Below, piece after piece: positions 11,901 to 24,100 of a stretch of DNA of 64,000 bases (positions are counted from its first letter, which is position 1; the number at the start of each line of letters is the position of its first letter). The translations under genes and the position numbers were made by a program. Below the pieces are notes generated by a model. That model had not been told where the DNA came from, made no database searches, and saw only the letters and a list, made by a program, of their open reading frames with translations. The DNA comes from Penelope pileata (Eukaryota; Chordata; Aves; Galliformes; Cracidae). The stretch is taken from the NCBI GenBank assembly GCA_013396635.1, contig WBMW01000154.1:547744-611743 (forward strand), written 5' to 3'.

Positions 11901-12639
11901 CCTGGAAACCTTGATTTTTTTTTTTTATTTTTCCTCAGCTCTTCTTTGGAGGTTTCCAGAAGTTTCTTTCCTCTTCTCTCTCATGTGCAGATTGTCTCAC
12001 ACAGTTTAAGCTCTTCCTGGTACTTTCACATGCAACAAGATCCCCCTTTGTCGTCACCAGTACCCTCAGATGCATCTACATCTTTTCCTGAACTAATCTC
12101 TCTGGGATAAGCTTTGCAGCAAAGGGAATTTTCTTCCCTGATATTGCGTGTGGCGGTTCCTCATCTTCTGGTGATCCTCATGCAGAGGAATTGCACATTA
12201 AAATGAAATCAAAGCAGAGGAGAAGCAATATTTACCATTCAGAAACTTGTCTTTGTGTGGTTCCTTGCTGAGTCTCAGTGTTTCTTTCGGAAAGAGATCC
12301 AGTCTTGAACACAGGGTTTACCAGAATTATCAGGAAACTGTCCCAGTATCTAGTTATGCTTATCGTAAAAAATAAATTACGTTTTATTTCATATTCAGCT
12401 TTTTTTCTCACTTCATCTTGCAACCACTGGACTCTGTCATCTTTGTGTCTGCATAATAGTTAAAGAGGACTGTTCCTTTGGATATCCACTGCTCTTTCAG
12501 GCAGCTGTGGTTCATGACAAATACATCTCCCGATCAATGGTTTGGAACAATTTAAAATATTCTAGAAATGCATAAATTGAGCAGAAAAATCAAAACACGG
12601 GATTTGAAGCTGTATTGCTGAGATAGCTTAACACTGAAT
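8915..12639. other. Unassigned non-coding stretch
   Basis: AT-rich unique sequence. Open frames reach about 104 codons (10995-11309, plus strand) without family features. Short T runs occur near 10160. No mobile element or RNA gene is recognised. Confidence 0.6.
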
Positions 12640-12770
12640 CTCAAATATTCAATGTATATATAAATATTTATATTTTTAAAGCTTAAGCAATTAAAATACT
12701 CTGCAGACAGATGATGCAAATTAAATTTAACAGCACAGGCTTTTGTTTAGTTATGCTATGACTCACTTTG
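12640..12770. other. AT-rich patch with octamer and AP-1-like words
   Basis: AT-rich DNA (about 12650-12690) is followed by an ATGCAAAT octamer word at 12714-12721 and TGACTCA at 12759-12765. These match POU and AP-1 consensus sites, but single short words carry little weight. A regulatory role is possible and unproven. Confidence 0.25.
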
Positions 12771-15700
12771 TTATGAACTTTTTGGTGGTGTCGTTTTGTT
12801 TTGTTTGGACATTTCCATAAACCTTAAAAACTTAATTTCTGTCAGTGCTGTCCGATGAAGCACAGCCACACAGAGGCTGCACTCTTCATCAGAGGCATGT
12901 GCCTGTGCTGCAGAAGAGAAGGAAAATCCTGCAGAAAAAACACAATTTTACATTTCAACTGATCAGTTCTTCAGGGTAGTGGTCAGTAAATTGAGCACAG
13001 ACACACAAATGCTGCTGTCAGCTGCTCTGTCATCACCACTGATCCCTAAGGATCCATAACACCTTCATGGCAGGTAAGAAGAGCTGTCTATCATGAGTAA
13101 CTCTGCTTTCATGTCAAAGACTGGATTTCTCCGCCAAGATCAACAGATTGCAATAAAGCGTAGTTTACAGAACACATTGTTTCAAAGGGACAAAGACCAT
13201 GAAGAAATAGTGTTTCATAACTGAAGTCCGTTTAGATTTCAAACTTATCTACTAACCTTCTCTCTCTTCTCCTCTACTCTCAACAACATCCCTCCATGCT
13301 TTTTGCTGTTTACAGTGAAGTTTTCTTTTATTCTACGTAAAACTTCCCATATCAAGTGTCCAGTTCGAGTTGCACAAAGCAAGGAATGAGTCTGAAGGCT
13401 AAAATGCAAGTAGGTCATTATTAGTCACAAAAGTGACCAGATTGCATGTTGGCATAAAGCGATACCCATCCATTAGCTTTCACAGCAGTTCAAAAATACA
13501 AGCTTACAGCCAATAATAAAAACATTTAAAAAAAAAAACCCAAAACCATGACTAGAAATGCAAGTGTCATGGACCAGTTCTAGATCTACTACTTTTAGAA
13601 CTAAAGATTCCCAGAAGTGAGCTGATGGCTTATACATTTTCCCTTAGAATTACATGGGGGCTTGAGGTTTCTTACATGATTTGCCATGTGTTCAACACAA
13701 TAATTGGTTAATTGCATTTCTTTATTGGTTATTCCACAAACCACATTTAAAAGTCCTAATGCCAGAAGTGGTAAGGTCATTTCCAAGTACATTCTGGGAA
13801 GCAAAAGCCAAAAACTGGAACAAACCGATAAAAAACACACCAGTCTAGTGCCGTATATTTTCAAGTAGTGCAACTTCCCTTAGAGTCAGTGATGTGTTCT
13901 GAAAAAATCATTAGAACATTGTAACGCTTTTCTACGTGGCATAATTCCTATTTGCAACAGAACACGGATATGTGTTAAAATCAACGAACGACCTTCGTAT
14001 CCAAGTCATGCAATTGTTAACATGTCTGTATTTTAGTCAAAATCCCTTGAGTGACAGGAATGTGATACTCCTTTTGAACTCATTTCCAGTTCTTTTTGTT
14101 TGTAAATAATCTGAAGTCATTAATCAACGGAGCTTCCTTGAACCATTAACAGAACCAGTGCTCTGCTTGGCTGTTTCCCTTTGAAGAGGATTACAAAACC
14201 ATTTGCTCTAGTTTCAATCCACATGAATTCCTCCTCTGAATTACATGCTAAGTTTTGGGACTGAACAAATTCTTCATCTGGTTTCATGTCAAAACCATCT
14301 GAAGTCACAGAACCCTACACAGAATCAATGCAGAACCATAATGTGTCCAACTTCATTATATATTGGTCCAACCATATTTTCTGGAGAAGGGTGGGAGCTG
14401 GAGCAAACCCTTGAAAGAAAATGAACTAAGTTTCAAACAGAACTCAAAACCAGGCAAATCTTACATCATTTCATGTTTCACAGCCAGCACATTTAGGACA
14501 CTTTTCCCCATCTTTTCATCCAGAAAATGGGACCTGGCCCACAGTTTTATTCAGAAGGGCTAGCAGATGAACTGAGACAGGGAAATACATCAAGTTCCCC
14601 TTTTAACTGCTCTAAGTTCTACATTTTTTTAATCCAGAGCTGTTATGTTTCTTTGTGTCTGCTTTCCTAAACAGCCACGCATGCAAATTGGTGGATCTGA
14701 CATGTCATTTCTTGCATTCAGATATTCAAGCAGGGTATAATCTCAAGTAGAGACAGAAAACAAAGGAGAATGCCGTCATTTCCTTGGGCAATCTGAAACT
14801 AGCCAATGTTCACTGGGTGCTGAGGATCAGAGAAGTTGTTTTTCTCAAACAACTATTAATTTCTCAAAAGTAACTCTGAAAAAAGAGTTCTGAAAAAAAA
14901 ACCTAGCTAGTATTTGACAAAAGAATAGATCTGAGGAAACCACAATCCGATTTCGCTAGCAGAAAAAGAATAATTAAAGCATATATCATTGTTGGATAAA
15001 TCTTCTTTGCCAAATTCTCACTCATCAAACCAGAGGTCAGCCTGGTTAAAGTTAGTATTGTATAAATCTTATATTATTTTAAAGAAAATGTTATCCTTAA
15101 GAATAGACTTTTCCATATTCCTTATGAGTTCCTTCCTTTTCAGATGTTCCATTGCAATGCAAGAGGATGTTTTTAGAGGCAATGTTCTCATCTTCCCGAG
15201 CTGCTTCTTGTGGACAAAGTACAACGGCCATTTCAACTCACCACAAAAACAAAACCAAAGTTTTTAGCTGTATCTCCTCCTAGAATAATTTTTATAACTG
15301 GAAAAAAATAACTTATGGGGCATACAGGCAGGACTTACGAGCACCAAAAAAGTGTGTTTAACATTTCAGTTAGTAAAGCTCATTGATCACCAATTTGTTC
15401 TCTTTTGATTAATCAAAGCACCATCAATCTTAAAATCTTCCAGCCAGCACTGCTATAGAAAAGACATATTCAGACACTGCTTTCTGTAGCTCACTCCTGC
15501 AAGGATGATAGGAAAATTCTGAAAACTATGACCAGGACTGGGTTGCCCAAACACAGTCATCCAGTGGTGTTTGAGACAGCACAGGATCTGCAAGAGACCA
15601 TATTGGCCTTGGTCAGTGTTACACAAGACCTCCTGCTCTTCTGGAAGGGCAGATAGGGCCACACATGCCAAAAGCACTAGGTTATCGCATGTGGTATGGA

Positions 15701-16660
15701 TCCCACCCACCCATCACAAACAAATGCCTTTGAAGCTAGAGAAAAAGTTTGTAAAAGAAGAGGCATATAAAGATGGTAATTTATGTACATTTATCCAGAT
15801 TGATTTCATCTGGGAAAAAAATTTAAAATTCCATCAGAGAAGTAACACTCTTCCCTTCCTCCCAAACCTTTAATAAAGAAACATGTTATTGAGGTGTTGG
15901 CAATGTCATATTGAAGGTTAAGATTCCTTGACAGAGATATGTGCAGGGCAGTGTGTAACCCCAGTTCTTACCGTGCCAAACCAACTGGAACTTAATTTGA
16001 AGGAAAGCAGATTTCTTCTAAGTGCTGAGATCCAAACCCAATAGAGCGTTTGGGCTCCTAATGCTTATTTGGGCACCTAACTCCACACTGAAACAAACAG
16101 GAACAAACTGTTGGTCCCGTGCCTGTATGATCTCTGGATGCCACAAGTATGTCTGGATGTCTTCACTCAGTAGGGATAGTCACCCAACAAGTGACAGTTC
16201 CAAATTTTTTTCAAAACCTCATCTAAGCCCTGAAACTTCTAGGAATAGGAAATGTGATCAGCATATTCTCCTACAGTTTGTAGCAGTTTGGGTTGGCTGG
16301 TTGGGACAGTAGTGCTGGTCTTCCTAAGGCTTCTCCAGAGCTAAACTGTGGCTCTGGGGCACTCCTCCACAGTGTGAAATCTTACAAGTTCTCGTGGATT
16401 TCCAATTCTTGAGTTTAGGCTGAAGAGTTTGATTTGATGTGAGTTTCTGCCAGCTAGAGCTGCAGCTGGCGTAAAAATTGTGCATAATTCCAGAGTTTTG
16501 CATGGTGTTCATGGAAATCAAGGTACCTGCTGTCTGCTTGAATCTTAACAAACGTAAGTTTTGGACTTGGAACAAATTTGCTTTTACTGGGTCTGATTTT
16601 CTTTAAAGTTCTTCTGCAACTAAATCAGAGCTCTGCTATCCACGCACACCTGCGTGTCTC
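12771..16660. other. Unassigned non-coding stretch
   Basis: Many short open frames on both strands (up to about 100 codons), none recognisable. A 7-bp inverted repeat with an 8-nt loop lies at 16449-16470. No transposon tail or RNA gene is recognised. Confidence 0.6.
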
Positions 16661-16830
16661 CTGCTGAGCAACTGTCAGTATTATGCAGTATTAAATTAGG
16701 CTTGGCATTTCACAGTGCTCACTAATTATAAGCACATCTGTTGAAGAGCTGTTACAGCCATTTTGTAGAGGAATGAATATCCTAACGTCAATGCGTTTGA
16801 TGCATGTGTTTGTTTCCTCTTACAGTGAGG
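16661..16830. promoter_or_regulatory. Candidate conserved non-coding patch
   Basis: The patch carries TAATTA at 16723-16728 and a CRE-like ACGTCA at 16785-16790, set in unique, non-repetitive sequence. The texture resembles vertebrate conserved non-coding elements, but this is an impression from one sequence only. Confidence 0.18.
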
Positions 16831-18338
16831 AGGGGATAAACACTACTTTAAAAATCTGTAATCTTCATTTCTCTTCCAAACAAATGTAAATGTTCCCTCA
16901 GCTCCCCTGGAGAGCATAGCTGGGATATAGAGAACTCTCAGGGAGGAAGAGCAAGCCTAAAGGTGAACTTTCTTGTGAATCTCTTCTTGCCTATTAAAAC
17001 TGATTTAAAATAAAAATGAAATTCAGACAGAGCAACAAAACCAAGGTCCATGCAGAGGTCTTGCACCTGGGATCGATGTGAAATAGCTGTTGCTACAGCA
17101 TCAGCAATATCTGAGTCTGTATATCCCTTCACACTTTGTATGATCGAGGGCCATGTGTGACTGTAGACGGTGTTTTTTTACCTCTTGAACTCTGACTCAA
17201 ATCCAACCTCATGTTTCTGGCATTGTGAGAGAACTGCCTTGCTCAGAAACAAGTTCATGAGAAATATCTTGCTGTTTATCTATTTTAGCAAAGAAAGCAC
17301 TGAGAGTAGAAAGGTTTCCATTTCATTTACACAGTTTTCTTCTTTCACAGTAGACAGTCTTAGCAATGAGATCTCTTTTTCACTGAACGGTTTTAATATG
17401 CAAACAAATATCACATTACCACACACAATGATATATAACTACCCGGTGGTCTGAAATCCTGTGTCCTGAACCTTTGTATTAACATGGATAAGGACTAATG
17501 ATCCTGGAGTCAGGAGGGCTGTGCTGGTGTCAGTCAGCTGATATGGGGACACTTCATCTCTCTGTGTGTTTGAACACCAGACTGTCACAGAACCTCTGCT
17601 GTGCTTCACACCAGTCCCTCCTTGACCCAAATACTTCTTTTCTTCCTCAACGTAGCCCTTGTAGTCTGTTAAAAGCTATCAGCAAAAGAGCTGGTTCTCC
17701 AGAGAGACGCTATAGCTTTTGGTCCTGTGAGCAGCCCCAGCCCAAATTTCATTCTAATGATCCATCATATATATCTTGCATTTTAGATGCGTTTAGCCAT
17801 TGATAGTGACTGCTTCAGCCTCTGGTGTCCAGCAGCCATGCTTTGGGACAGGGAACAGCTGGTGCAGAGTGTGCAGCAGTTTTACACCAAGGGCAAGTGA
17901 GTCACAAAGGCACGTCAGCAGATGTGGCACAAACATCATTGCAATTTTCATCATTAAATCAGTTATGTAGAGTCCTGTTGTCTACCATGCAGTGGTAAGA
18001 GTGCTGGCAAGCCAGCTTATCCCCTTAAAAGGACACCTGCACTGGGACTGAAGCTGCGAGACACAACAGAACATTAGCAGAGCTTGAGGTTTAGAAACCT
18101 CAAATCCTCCGACGGCTGAGTCTGGTACCTGGGATGCAGTGGTGGGAGGCAGAGCAGAGAGGTCACGAGCGACCGCCACTATGGGCAGTGTGTTTCTCCA
18201 GTCTGGGGCTGTTATTCACAGGGTTGTGACAGGCTTGCAACAATCAAGGGCACTGCTGGCTGCACCATCAGTGGTGGCAGACAACAAGAAAGAAAATGGG
18301 CTGGTCTTGTTTCACACGCCATACAAATAGCCCCATAT
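16831..18338. other. Unassigned non-coding stretch
   Basis: Open frames up to about 101 codons, no recognised product. No repeat body is seen before the CR1 tail at 18339. Confidence 0.6.
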
Positions 18339-18361
18339 CCTCCTCTGGGTCACAGAATCAC

Positions 18362-18397
18362 NNNNNNNNNNNNNNNNNNNNNNNNNNNNNNNNNNNN
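18362..18397. other. Assembly gap, 36 N
   Basis: Thirty-six unresolved bases inside a CR1. A gap of exactly the same length sits at 54928-54963, which suggests a nominal rather than a measured size. Confidence 0.99.
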
Positions 18398-18673
18398 CTT
18401 TGTGGCCCTCCGCTGGACTCTTTCCAGGAGGTCCCTGTCTTTCTTATACAGGGGAGCCCAGAACTGGATACAGTACTCCAGCTGAGGCCTGACCAGGGCA
18501 GAGTAGAGGGGAAGGATCACCTCCCTCAATGTGCTGGCAATACTCTTTTTAATGCACCCTAGGATCCTATTGGCCTTCTTAGCCACCAGGGCACACTGCT
18601 GGCTCATGGCCAACCTGTTGTCTACCAGGACCCCCAGGTCCCTCTCTGTAGAGCTCCTCTCCAGCAGGGTCAT
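18398..18673 (-). pseudogene. CR1 ORF2 C-terminal remnant
   Basis: The minus-strand frame is open for about 92 codons and contains ERDLGVLVDNRLAMSQQC, a KANRILGCIK block and SALVRPQLEYC, the conserved segment of CR1 ORF2 downstream of the reverse-transcriptase catalytic core. The catalytic YADD region and the endonuclease domain are absent. The apparent Met at 18673 is only the truncation edge, not a real start. It ends at the gap, so nothing functional is encoded. Confidence 0.92.
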
Positions 18674-21056
18674 TGCATTGAGACCAGCAGGGGGACAAAT
18701 TAGTTATATCAATGACTCAGGTGATGGTTCTGAACCATGTATGTTCTGCTCCAATACTGAGACTGTGAAGTAAGATGTGAGAAAAATTGCTATCTGGTTA
18801 AAAAAGGATGGCCTAAAGGAGGAAACAGCATCCCTGCTAATGTCTAGACCTCCAGATCATATCCTTAGGGGCCATGATGTAGTTTATTCAGAGGAGGAAA
18901 AAAAACCTGCCTGCATGAAAGCTTCTTACACGTTCCCATGCTCCACTCCCTTGTGAAAGTGTTTTTAGCATAGGACTGCACCACAGTAATAATATGCACT
19001 TCTTCAATAAAAAAGCATGAGTCATGCCTCTGCACAGGAGATAAAAGAAACCATAAAAACACTAATCCAGAATGCAAACCCAACAGAGCTGCCAATCTTT
19101 GTGGAATATTTTAGTGTTGTCTTGTTCTTCTAGGATAGCTGTGGGACCATTTACACCTTTAAATAGCTGCAGCTGTAAATAGGTATCTAAAATATCCTTC
19201 CTAAAGCTGGTTATGTAAAACAACTGTAAAAGAAGACTTGATACAGAGTTTAATAGAACATTCTTGGCTCTAGCATCCTCACTGTTATGTTAGACATATC
19301 TTCCTTGTTCATAAATATAATGGTACAGAGGCAGAAGGGACTGCAGACAGAGAGATGCTGGCAGGGTAAATCTCTTCATCAGTGTGAGTTACAAAAGATT
19401 AGTGGTCCCAAAGGTAGAACAGCCAGACCTCAGCTTCTTGCTGTTATCTGTATTGTCTTGCCTTGCATCAAGGGGAATCCTTTCAGGTCCTGTGTCCTTC
19501 TGGAGCCCCAAGCCATTCCCTGGCCAGCCTCATCCTCCTGCTCAGACGCCATGGAACATTGTGGCTGGGGACCAGTTTCGTGGTGCATGAATGCAGTGCC
19601 ACAGCTGTGTGATCTCATCTTCTAGCCATCTCCTAGGCCAGACATCTCCTCTCTCATCCTCAGTTTTCAGTGAGATGGGGCTTCTGGAAAAGACACCTCA
19701 GTGGCTTTTGGAGCCATTTGAGGTGATGAAAGAAAAGACTGGGAGAGCCATCAGGGGCTGCAGCGGAAAAAGAGAGGAGTTTTGGGGATCCATTAGACTG
19801 ACTACATTATGGATTAGAACATTTGGGGTTCTAATCTTTCAAGAGGTTGAACCTTCTGAAGATACAGACACACAGCAAAGATCTTTTTTTGTGATCTTGG
19901 AAAATTGAAACGGGAGCCCTTGCATAAAGCCAAACAGAAGCAGATGGTTGAAGGAAGTGCTGTATACTAACGGTCTTTGGGGTTCCCATGCTCCATTGCA
20001 ATGTTCTTTCTTTTTAAGGGAAAGACAAATGGTAATTCTAGTACCTTTTAGAACATGACCCAGTACTTGCCAATGGAAAGAGAGGCCCAGGCTTGGATCT
20101 CAGCTGAATATGTGGAGATGCTTTCCAAGCAAGGGTGAGGGTGAAAAAACAGATTATTGATGCTGTATCTGAAATGGAAGGTTTTTGGCTGTCACCACCA
20201 CCAGAAACAACATCTCCCAGCTCCGGATCATGCCATGTATCTTGTGCATCTAGTGGTACACTGAGTACAGTTTGGGAATTTCTCTGTGGAAGCTTTGTAA
20301 AAGCAACACAGAGTGGCTTAGAATGTGGTTAGTAATGTTACTTGTTGCAGATTGATGCTGAATAGCAATTTCATCAACCATCCCTACTGTGTAATATTTA
20401 TAAAATTTGCAGCATTACATAGAGAGGGAAACCAGAGGCAGCTCAATGGGCCATAACATTTGGCAAGGATAAATTCAAGGGCAGAACAATGTAAAATCAT
20501 ATGGCATTCCTTGTCTGCGTTAGAACACGAGTGTGATTAAAGCCATTTCTGCATAATACAGTGCTTCAGCATATTAAGACATTTAAGCACATGCTATTGA
20601 TGAGTCGGGTATTGTCCTGAGCTGTGTAGCAAATGAAACATGGGGGAAACCAGGCCCTGTGGAGAGGTGAAATTTTTGAAGGCTATTTTCTAGTTCTTGG
20701 TCCTCCAGCAGAAAATCTGCATGAAAATCTACTACTCATAGGAATATTCTGTTGAGACACTCCTTTAAATTAGGTATTTGTTCCCCCACCCCAGTAACCT
20801 TTCCGTCATTGCCATAGCTTTGAAGAAATTACATTTAATGCATTTGGGAAATGAGTAATCACTGTCTGTGAGACGCACATGCACGTTGAGTTATTCTTCT
20901 GCAAATGGTGATGTTGTGCTCAGCACATGGATTCAGGAGGAGGTGAGACCCACAAATATCGGCCTTTATTCTGGCCCTGAGGGACAGTCTGGCACCTCCC
21001 AGAGTCTGGCAAGACTTCCGATGCCTTGGCAGCATTTTTCCTTGTAACAGATATCT
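18674..21056. other. Unassigned non-coding stretch
   Basis: Open frames reach about 112 codons (19287-19625, plus strand) without family features. A perfect 9-bp inverted repeat lies at 19812-19836. No further transposon is recognised. Confidence 0.55.
19812..19836. repeat. 9-bp perfect inverted repeat, 7-nt loop
   Basis: GATTAGAAC (19812-19820), loop ATTTGGG, GTTCTAATC (19828-19836). Seen directly; function unknown. Confidence 0.75.
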
Positions 21057-21105
21057 TTCCATCCATCCATCTTTCTGTCTGTCTGTCTTTTCTCTTTCTC
21101 ACTTC
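21057..21105. repeat. (ATCC)n / (TCTG)n microsatellite with C/T-rich flank
   Basis: CCATCCATCCATC units are followed by TCTG units and TTTTCTCTTTCTC. Simple sequence. Confidence 0.85.
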
Positions 21106-24100
21106 CCTTCATTTTTGTTCATTCTTTGTTTTTTCCTGCCTTGGTACCTTAACTTGCCTAGCCACCTTCCTAATTCAAAGCAACCCAGCTTCCAAAGTTT
21201 ATATTTTTGAACAATATCTTCACAAGCACAAAGAAAGTCACTTTCAAGCTTTGGTGCTTGCAGGAGTTGAGCCTGAAGTGTTAAAGTACAAACACTTTCT
21301 GATCAGCCATTCCCTTGATAACAGATGGCCCAATCTATGCTCCAAGATTGTCTTTAACTCTGTCTGACCCAACATATAACCAAATGTTCATAAACTGCAG
21401 TTCCCCATATCCCAAGATGTCCATTTTTGGCTGTAAATCTGGAGCACATGCTGTTATCTGAGATTTCTAGCAGTCATGTGTGATACAGGGAGGCACGTTA
21501 GCTAACCTGGGGGGAATCTAATCAATACGGGCAAATCAGTGCTCTCTCCAGCAACTTCAGATTCCCAGAATCTGTCTCTGCCAGTGTTTTCAATGTGATA
21601 ACAGTTATTTTTGTTTTTTTCCTAATAGTACTTCACCTTACATCTGGAGTAATGTACCAAGCCAAGCCATAGGAATTGCATACATTAAAGGCCACAGGAA
21701 TGACGCTGCCCTTGGATAGCAAGGAACTGCTGGTATGACATCCGAATTTGGGTACATCTGCAGGGATGAATGCTGCCTCTTTACATTGGCAGTAGTGTTG
21801 CACCAAGGTCAGGAGAGCCCAGAAAAAATGCCAGATACAGTGCCCATAGAAGCTAATGAAATAATACCTTGGTGTTAAAGAATTGTGAGCAACCAAACCA
21901 TAGAAAGATGTCTGTCTGAAAACATGCTTCCCCAGCACTCATTCAGGCTACTCTTAATGGGCTGTAGTTGTGCACTGCTGCTGTGAAAGGAGTAGTGAGA
22001 TAGGTCTGACTGGATACTTGGCACTCAGCCATTTCAGGAGGAAAAGGCCTGGATTTCCTATTTTTTTTTTATAAAGTCACAAATTTTGTTAATCAAGAGT
22101 AGAAATCACCTTTTCTGTATCCTGTGAAAATTTTTCTCCTGCTTCGAAATAGGAGATAATTTGTTTTAAAAGAGTCCATAAAATAGACAGGTGTTCGGGT
22201 TTTACTGATGCGAGAAAAGGTCTTTTCACAGGCATTACTTTTTGTGGGGCAGGGGGAAGGGGAGCTTCTAATCTGTTTATACTAGGATTAATATTAGGAG
22301 TGAGTTAGTTTTTCCAAGGTGCAGTAGAGCATGAGAGTGAAAACAAAACAAAACTTATTTTCAGGAATGTTTACCAATGGGTTCTGGTCATGACTTGTGT
22401 TTTGAAACTTGGGAGGCCAGTTTTTGAGCCTCGCTGTTAGTGTTTAACTTTAGGATTAGGAATTATTGAGTTAGGTTCATTAAAATAGCCGGGTTTTGTC
22501 CTTCAAAAATTTAAGAAAACATGGCGTAAGCCTTGGAAGCAAGGTCTCTTTCTGAGCAACAACAGACTCATTCAGCTCCAAGCATATGGCAATCTTTGTC
22601 TTAGAAATCTGTGTGAAAATGAGGGTAACACTCCCCATTCCAGCAGAGTCATCAGCTCTATTCTCAGGAATTCATACTGCTGTCAATAACTCTGTTTTAA
22701 AGCCTTGAGAAATCAACTGAAATCCCGACATATTAGAAGTATGGTAAGGGTCATGGGGGTCAATTCTTCCCCAAATTTCATGTTCAGTTCCCAGTTTGAA
22801 GAGAGGGGGAAAAAAAAAGTCAGCTTTACAGACAGGATAAGGCTGGCAAAAGGCTTCTCTGAACACTATGCTGTGTGATGGATAGGGATAGTGGAAAATC
22901 TGTTACAAAAAAACAAACTCCCACATGTAAATGTGAGGACATCATGTGGAAGCACACGAAGAGGCCAAAACCTGCCTTGATGGGCTGCTCTGCAAAGGGC
23001 ATATTGCAGTCCAGTGCCTGGTGCAGACTGGGGACAGAGGCTCCTCTGGGGCAGACCTTGAGCTGTACAGTGCCTGTGACTTCGTGCGCACTGCATGGTA
23101 GGATCCTTGCATTTCCATCCTCTGCGGGCCCAGTGCTGCCTTCAGCCACTTTAATGTAGCTGAATTCAAAGCAGCTGCCCCATTACAGCACAGACTGGGG
23201 CTAGCCCTGGCTTGTCTATGTGTGGTTGCACTCACAAATGTCCCATTAATTGAGAACAGTCCCTGGAGGGTTTTCATTTCAAGAAGCGTTTTAGAAGTTT
23301 GGGTCACTGCAAACAAAATCGTGCTTTCCTCTGTTTTGGGTGTTTTACAGCAACTCTTGTTTTCATCTGCAGCCCATCCAGCTGACTGGAGCTGGCAGGA
23401 AGGCAGCAGATCCATTTTACGATGACTTTCAAGGTTTCAAAATGTGTTTTGGATCTGCCTTAGAGTAAAAACAAAACCTTCGGAATTTTTTCATACAGTG
23501 AAGTGATGTCAAGATCATTTTTGCCTGGGAAGGTTCTGAGGTCGCCTCCATGGTGTAGAATGCAAAGACAACCTTGTTATTGTCACTGCAAATCAGGTAG
23601 CTGCTTCTTGCTCTGAAAACAGCCGCTCATCACTGTAGATAAACCTTGATGCCTTCAGCTGGACATTGGACAAGTCTGTTCCTACTCTGGATGTTTTCTC
23701 CTGGAGGAATATCTGCCTTTTATTTTTTTCTTCTCAGGAATGTTACAGTTCTTCCTGATGGTGTAAGGTCTCTGAATTTTTGTGTCAGCAAACCAGCCAT
23801 GGGCAAAGTGGGTTGGGACCTTGATTCCCAGCCTCATGTATCACCTTTACAGATACCACCAGCTTGGTGGTGCAGATAACACTCTTCTCATGTTTCTACA
23901 CTTGGCAGGGCAAGATATGGCACTGTTCAAGAAGTCAAAAAATAAATAAAAACAAGAAAGAAATTGCCTTATCAGTCTTAAAACCGCCTCTTCTTCCTTC
24001 CTTATTCTTTTCCTTCTTCCAGCCACTCTGCTTCATTTGCTACTTGAGACAAATAAGCTCGCTAACAAATGCAGGCCCTGGTCCAGAAGATAGCAATTCT

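Larger units (their letters stand above)
18339..18673 (-). mobile_element. CR1 LINE fragment, interrupted by an assembly gap
   Basis: On the minus strand the element runs from an ORF2 remnant (18673 down to 18398) into 36 N and then a short tail of GTGATTCTGTGA type (18350-18361). The tail repeat and the ORF2 peptide are both typical of CR1, a non-LTR retrotransposon common in birds. In a normal CR1 several hundred bases of ORF2 end and 3' UTR separate these two parts, so the 36 N must stand for a larger missing piece, or an internal deletion. The element is 5'-truncated, as most CR1 copies are. Confidence 0.92.

Noticed and set aside
22942..23415. 157-codon minus-strand frame
   Set aside because: Composition-driven frame in a GC-richer patch with other frames open at the same place; no family features.
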